Source: Trueperella pyogenes
Lineage (GTDB): Bacteria > Actinomycetota > Actinomycetes > Actinomycetales > Actinomycetaceae
Direction: 5' to 3'
DNA length: 64,000 bases
NCBI RefSeq assembly: GCF_900460345.1
Contig: NZ_UHHW01000002.1
Location: 992,001-1,056,000 of the forward strand
A model generated the notes under the pieces. That model was not told the origin of the DNA and did no database searches. It saw only the letters and a program-made list of their open reading frames with translations. Positions within the stretch are counted from its first letter, which is position 1. Every line of letters begins with the position of its first letter. Below are positions 62,864 through 64,000 of the stretch, in pieces. Made by a program: the position numbers and the translations under genes.

Positions 62864-63127
62864 CTAGAGGTAGCGGTAAACGTCGGCCAAGGTGAGCCCC
62901 CGGGCGATCAGCATGAGTTGCAGATGGTACAACAGTTGGGAGGCTTCTTCTGCGAGCTCTTCGTCAGATTGGTACTCTGCCGCGATCCAGACTTCCCCAG
63001 CTTCTTCCACAATTTTCTTGCCAATGAAATGCACCCCGGCGTCAAGCTCTTTCACCGAGCCGGAGCCGCTTGGACGCGCCACCGCTTTAGCCTGCAATTC
63101 CGCAAATAGTTCTTCAAACGTTTTCAC
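62864..63127 (-). CDS. hisE: Phosphoribosyl-ATP pyrophosphohydrolase HisE
   Basis: HisE removes pyrophosphate from phosphoribosyl-ATP, step two of histidine synthesis; HisI (2121-2489) performs the next step. The 87-residue all-alpha protein shows the MazG-like metal-binding motif [36 protein letters not shown]. The start is GTG 63127. TAGGAT (minus strand 63134-63139) lies six bases upstream with no ribosome site, so the hisE-hisG transcript is probably leaderless. Confidence 0.95.
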   Translation of the reverse strand: MKTFEELFAELQAKAVARPSGSGSVKELDAGVHFIGKKIVEEAGEVWIAAEYQSDEELAEEASQLLYHLQLMLIARGLTLADVYRYL

Positions 63128-63133
63128 ACAACT

Positions 63134-63139
63134 ATCCTA
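63134..63139 (-). promoter_or_regulatory. -10 element of hisE-hisG (leaderless)
   Basis: On the minus strand TAGGAT, six bases, then GTG of hisE. Confidence 0.45.
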
Positions 63140-63159
63140 ACGGCTACCCAGCTTCTCCA

Positions 63160-64000
63160 TTATTTCGTCCGCGCTTCAAGAACTGCCTTTGTGTAAGCCT
63201 CGTTCACGTCCACCGGTGCCTCGAGCACGCCGGTTTCTTTGAGGAAGTCCGCCATCGCCTCCCAAGTTGCGGACTGCTGCTCGCCGAAGGCTGCGCCTCC
63301 GGTGTAAAGATCGAGCGTTGCACGCAAGACCTTTCCAGCTAACTCGCGTTTGTCGGGCTCGACAAGCGCGGGCACATATCGCTTGACGATCTCGAGCGTA
63401 CCTGGCAGATCTGCCGCAGCATCCTGCGTGGCATGGTCCATCGCCGTTAAGAACTTCGCCATCGTCTCCTTGTCAAAGCCCGCCATCGAGCCGAGCCCCA
63501 CACCGACGAGCGGTAGATCCTTCTCCACAAGTGGCAATTCCACGACGTCGATCCCGGCGTGTCGCATCGAGACGGCGTCGTTGTTGGCAAAACCGATAAT
63601 CGCGTCGACCTGCCCCGAACTCAGCGCGGCAGACTGTGTGTAGCCGATGTACTCGACCTTGAGGTCATTGAGCCCGTAAGCCTTTTGCATCGCGAGCAGC
63701 CCAAAGTAGTTCTCCCCGTACGGGCCCGGTAATCCCACTGACTTGCCCGCGAGATCGGCCGGCGAGGAGATACCGGAGTCCGCCTTCGCGATCAGGGCGA
63801 CCGGGTAGCGCTGATACATCGTCGCCCAGTTGACGACGTCGACACCGGTAGAACGCGCCTGCAGCATTTCGTCACCACCAGCGAAAACGATGTCTTCCTC
63901 ACCGGACTGAAGCGCGCCTAAAAGAGACTCTTGGGCCCCGTGATGCCGAATGGTGACCTCCAACCCCTCTTTAGCAAAGTAACCCTTCTCCAAGGCCACA
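63160..64000 (-). CDS. ABC transporter substrate-binding protein (NMT1/THI5-like), 5' end outside window
   Basis: The frame runs off the right edge, so the signal peptide or lipobox is not seen. The visible ~280 residues form a periplasmic-binding-protein type 2 fold of the NMT1/THI5-like group: EKGYFAKEGLEVTI, GDEMLQARSTGVDVV, SPADLAGKSVGLPGPYGENY and VDAIIGFANNDAV. Such proteins bind thiamine precursors, riboflavin, pyrimidines or sulfonates; the ligand is not clear here. The permease and ATPase would be expected upstream on the minus strand, beyond the window. It ends 32 bases before the hisE start region. Confidence 0.85.
   Translation of the reverse strand, partial: VALEKGYFAKEGLEVTIRHHGAQESLLGALQSGEEDIVFAGGDEMLQARSTGVDVVNWATMYQRYPVALIAKADSGISSPADLAGKSVGLPGPYGENYFGLLAMQKAYGLNDLKVEYIGYTQSAALSSGQVDAIIGFANNDAVSMRHAGIDVVELPLVEKDLPLVGVGLGSMAGFDKETMAKFLTAMDHATQDAAADLPGTLEIVKRYVPALVEPDKRELAGKVLRATLDLYTGGAAFGEQQSATWEAMADFLKETGVLEAPVDVNEAYTKAVLEARTK

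Overview
The window is a dense, moderately high-GC stretch of chromosome from an actinobacterium. Diagnostic genes are whiA, rbpA, an ANTAR regulator like mycobacterial PdtaR, pafB/pafC, opcA, helY, and a garA-ftsR-merR cluster. Gene order (lgt-pyk-pdtaR-polA-rpsA-coaE-uvrB-uvrA-uvrC-rapZ-yvcK-whiA-gap-pgk-tpiA-secG, then opcA-zwf-tal-tkt, then xerD-parA-scpA-scpB-rluB-tyrA/cmk-der) follows the conserved actinobacterial backbone. The reduced form (no trpBA, no proteasome ligase beside pafBC, no tat genes) suggests a small-genome, host-associated lineage such as Actinomycetaceae (Trueperella/Arcanobacterium-like). That placement is inference.

Layout. 0-6 kb: an FKBP-type isomerase cut by the window edge, a P-loop kinase, hisF-hisI, a TrpC-like protein with an altered active site, lgt, pyk and tRNA-Leu(CAA). 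6-11.5 kb: pdtaR, a hotdog thioesterase, polA and rpsA. 11.5-14.5 kb: a visibly more AT-rich insert with a two-gene ABC exporter and a possible remnant peptide gene. 14.5-28.5 kb: pcp, coaE, uvrB, a yybP-ykoY-type (manganese) riboswitch with terC, an SBF transporter with a YciI protein, uvrA, uvrC, rapZ, yvcK and whiA. 28.5-38 kb: central carbon metabolism, with gap-pgk-tpiA (plus secG) rightward and tkt-tal-zwf-opcA leftward. 38-46.6 kb: xerD and the segregation/rluB/tyrA-cmk/der operon, then pfkA. 46.7-47.4 kb: an AT-rich orphan membrane gene beside tRNA-Pro(GGG). 47.5-53 kb: pepN, garA, two MerR regulators and rbpA. 53-64 kb: ppm1-lnt, then pafB-pafC-small membrane protein-lipid kinase-helY, a DUF3866 protein, hisE-hisG and a partial ABC substrate-binding protein.

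Two regulatory patterns stand out. First, polA, uvrB and uvrA each carry an RTGTCGGAG-N8-TAGNCT element ending 6-7 bases before the start codon. This resembles the PafBC-dependent (RecA-NDp) promoter motif of mycobacteria, and pafB/pafC lie in the same window; uvrA also has a near-consensus LexA box. Second, at least eleven genes have a TANNNT -10 element 6-7 bases before a start codon with no usable Shine-Dalgarno sequence, which implies widespread leaderless transcription. No CRISPR array, insertion sequence, prophage or replication origin was seen.
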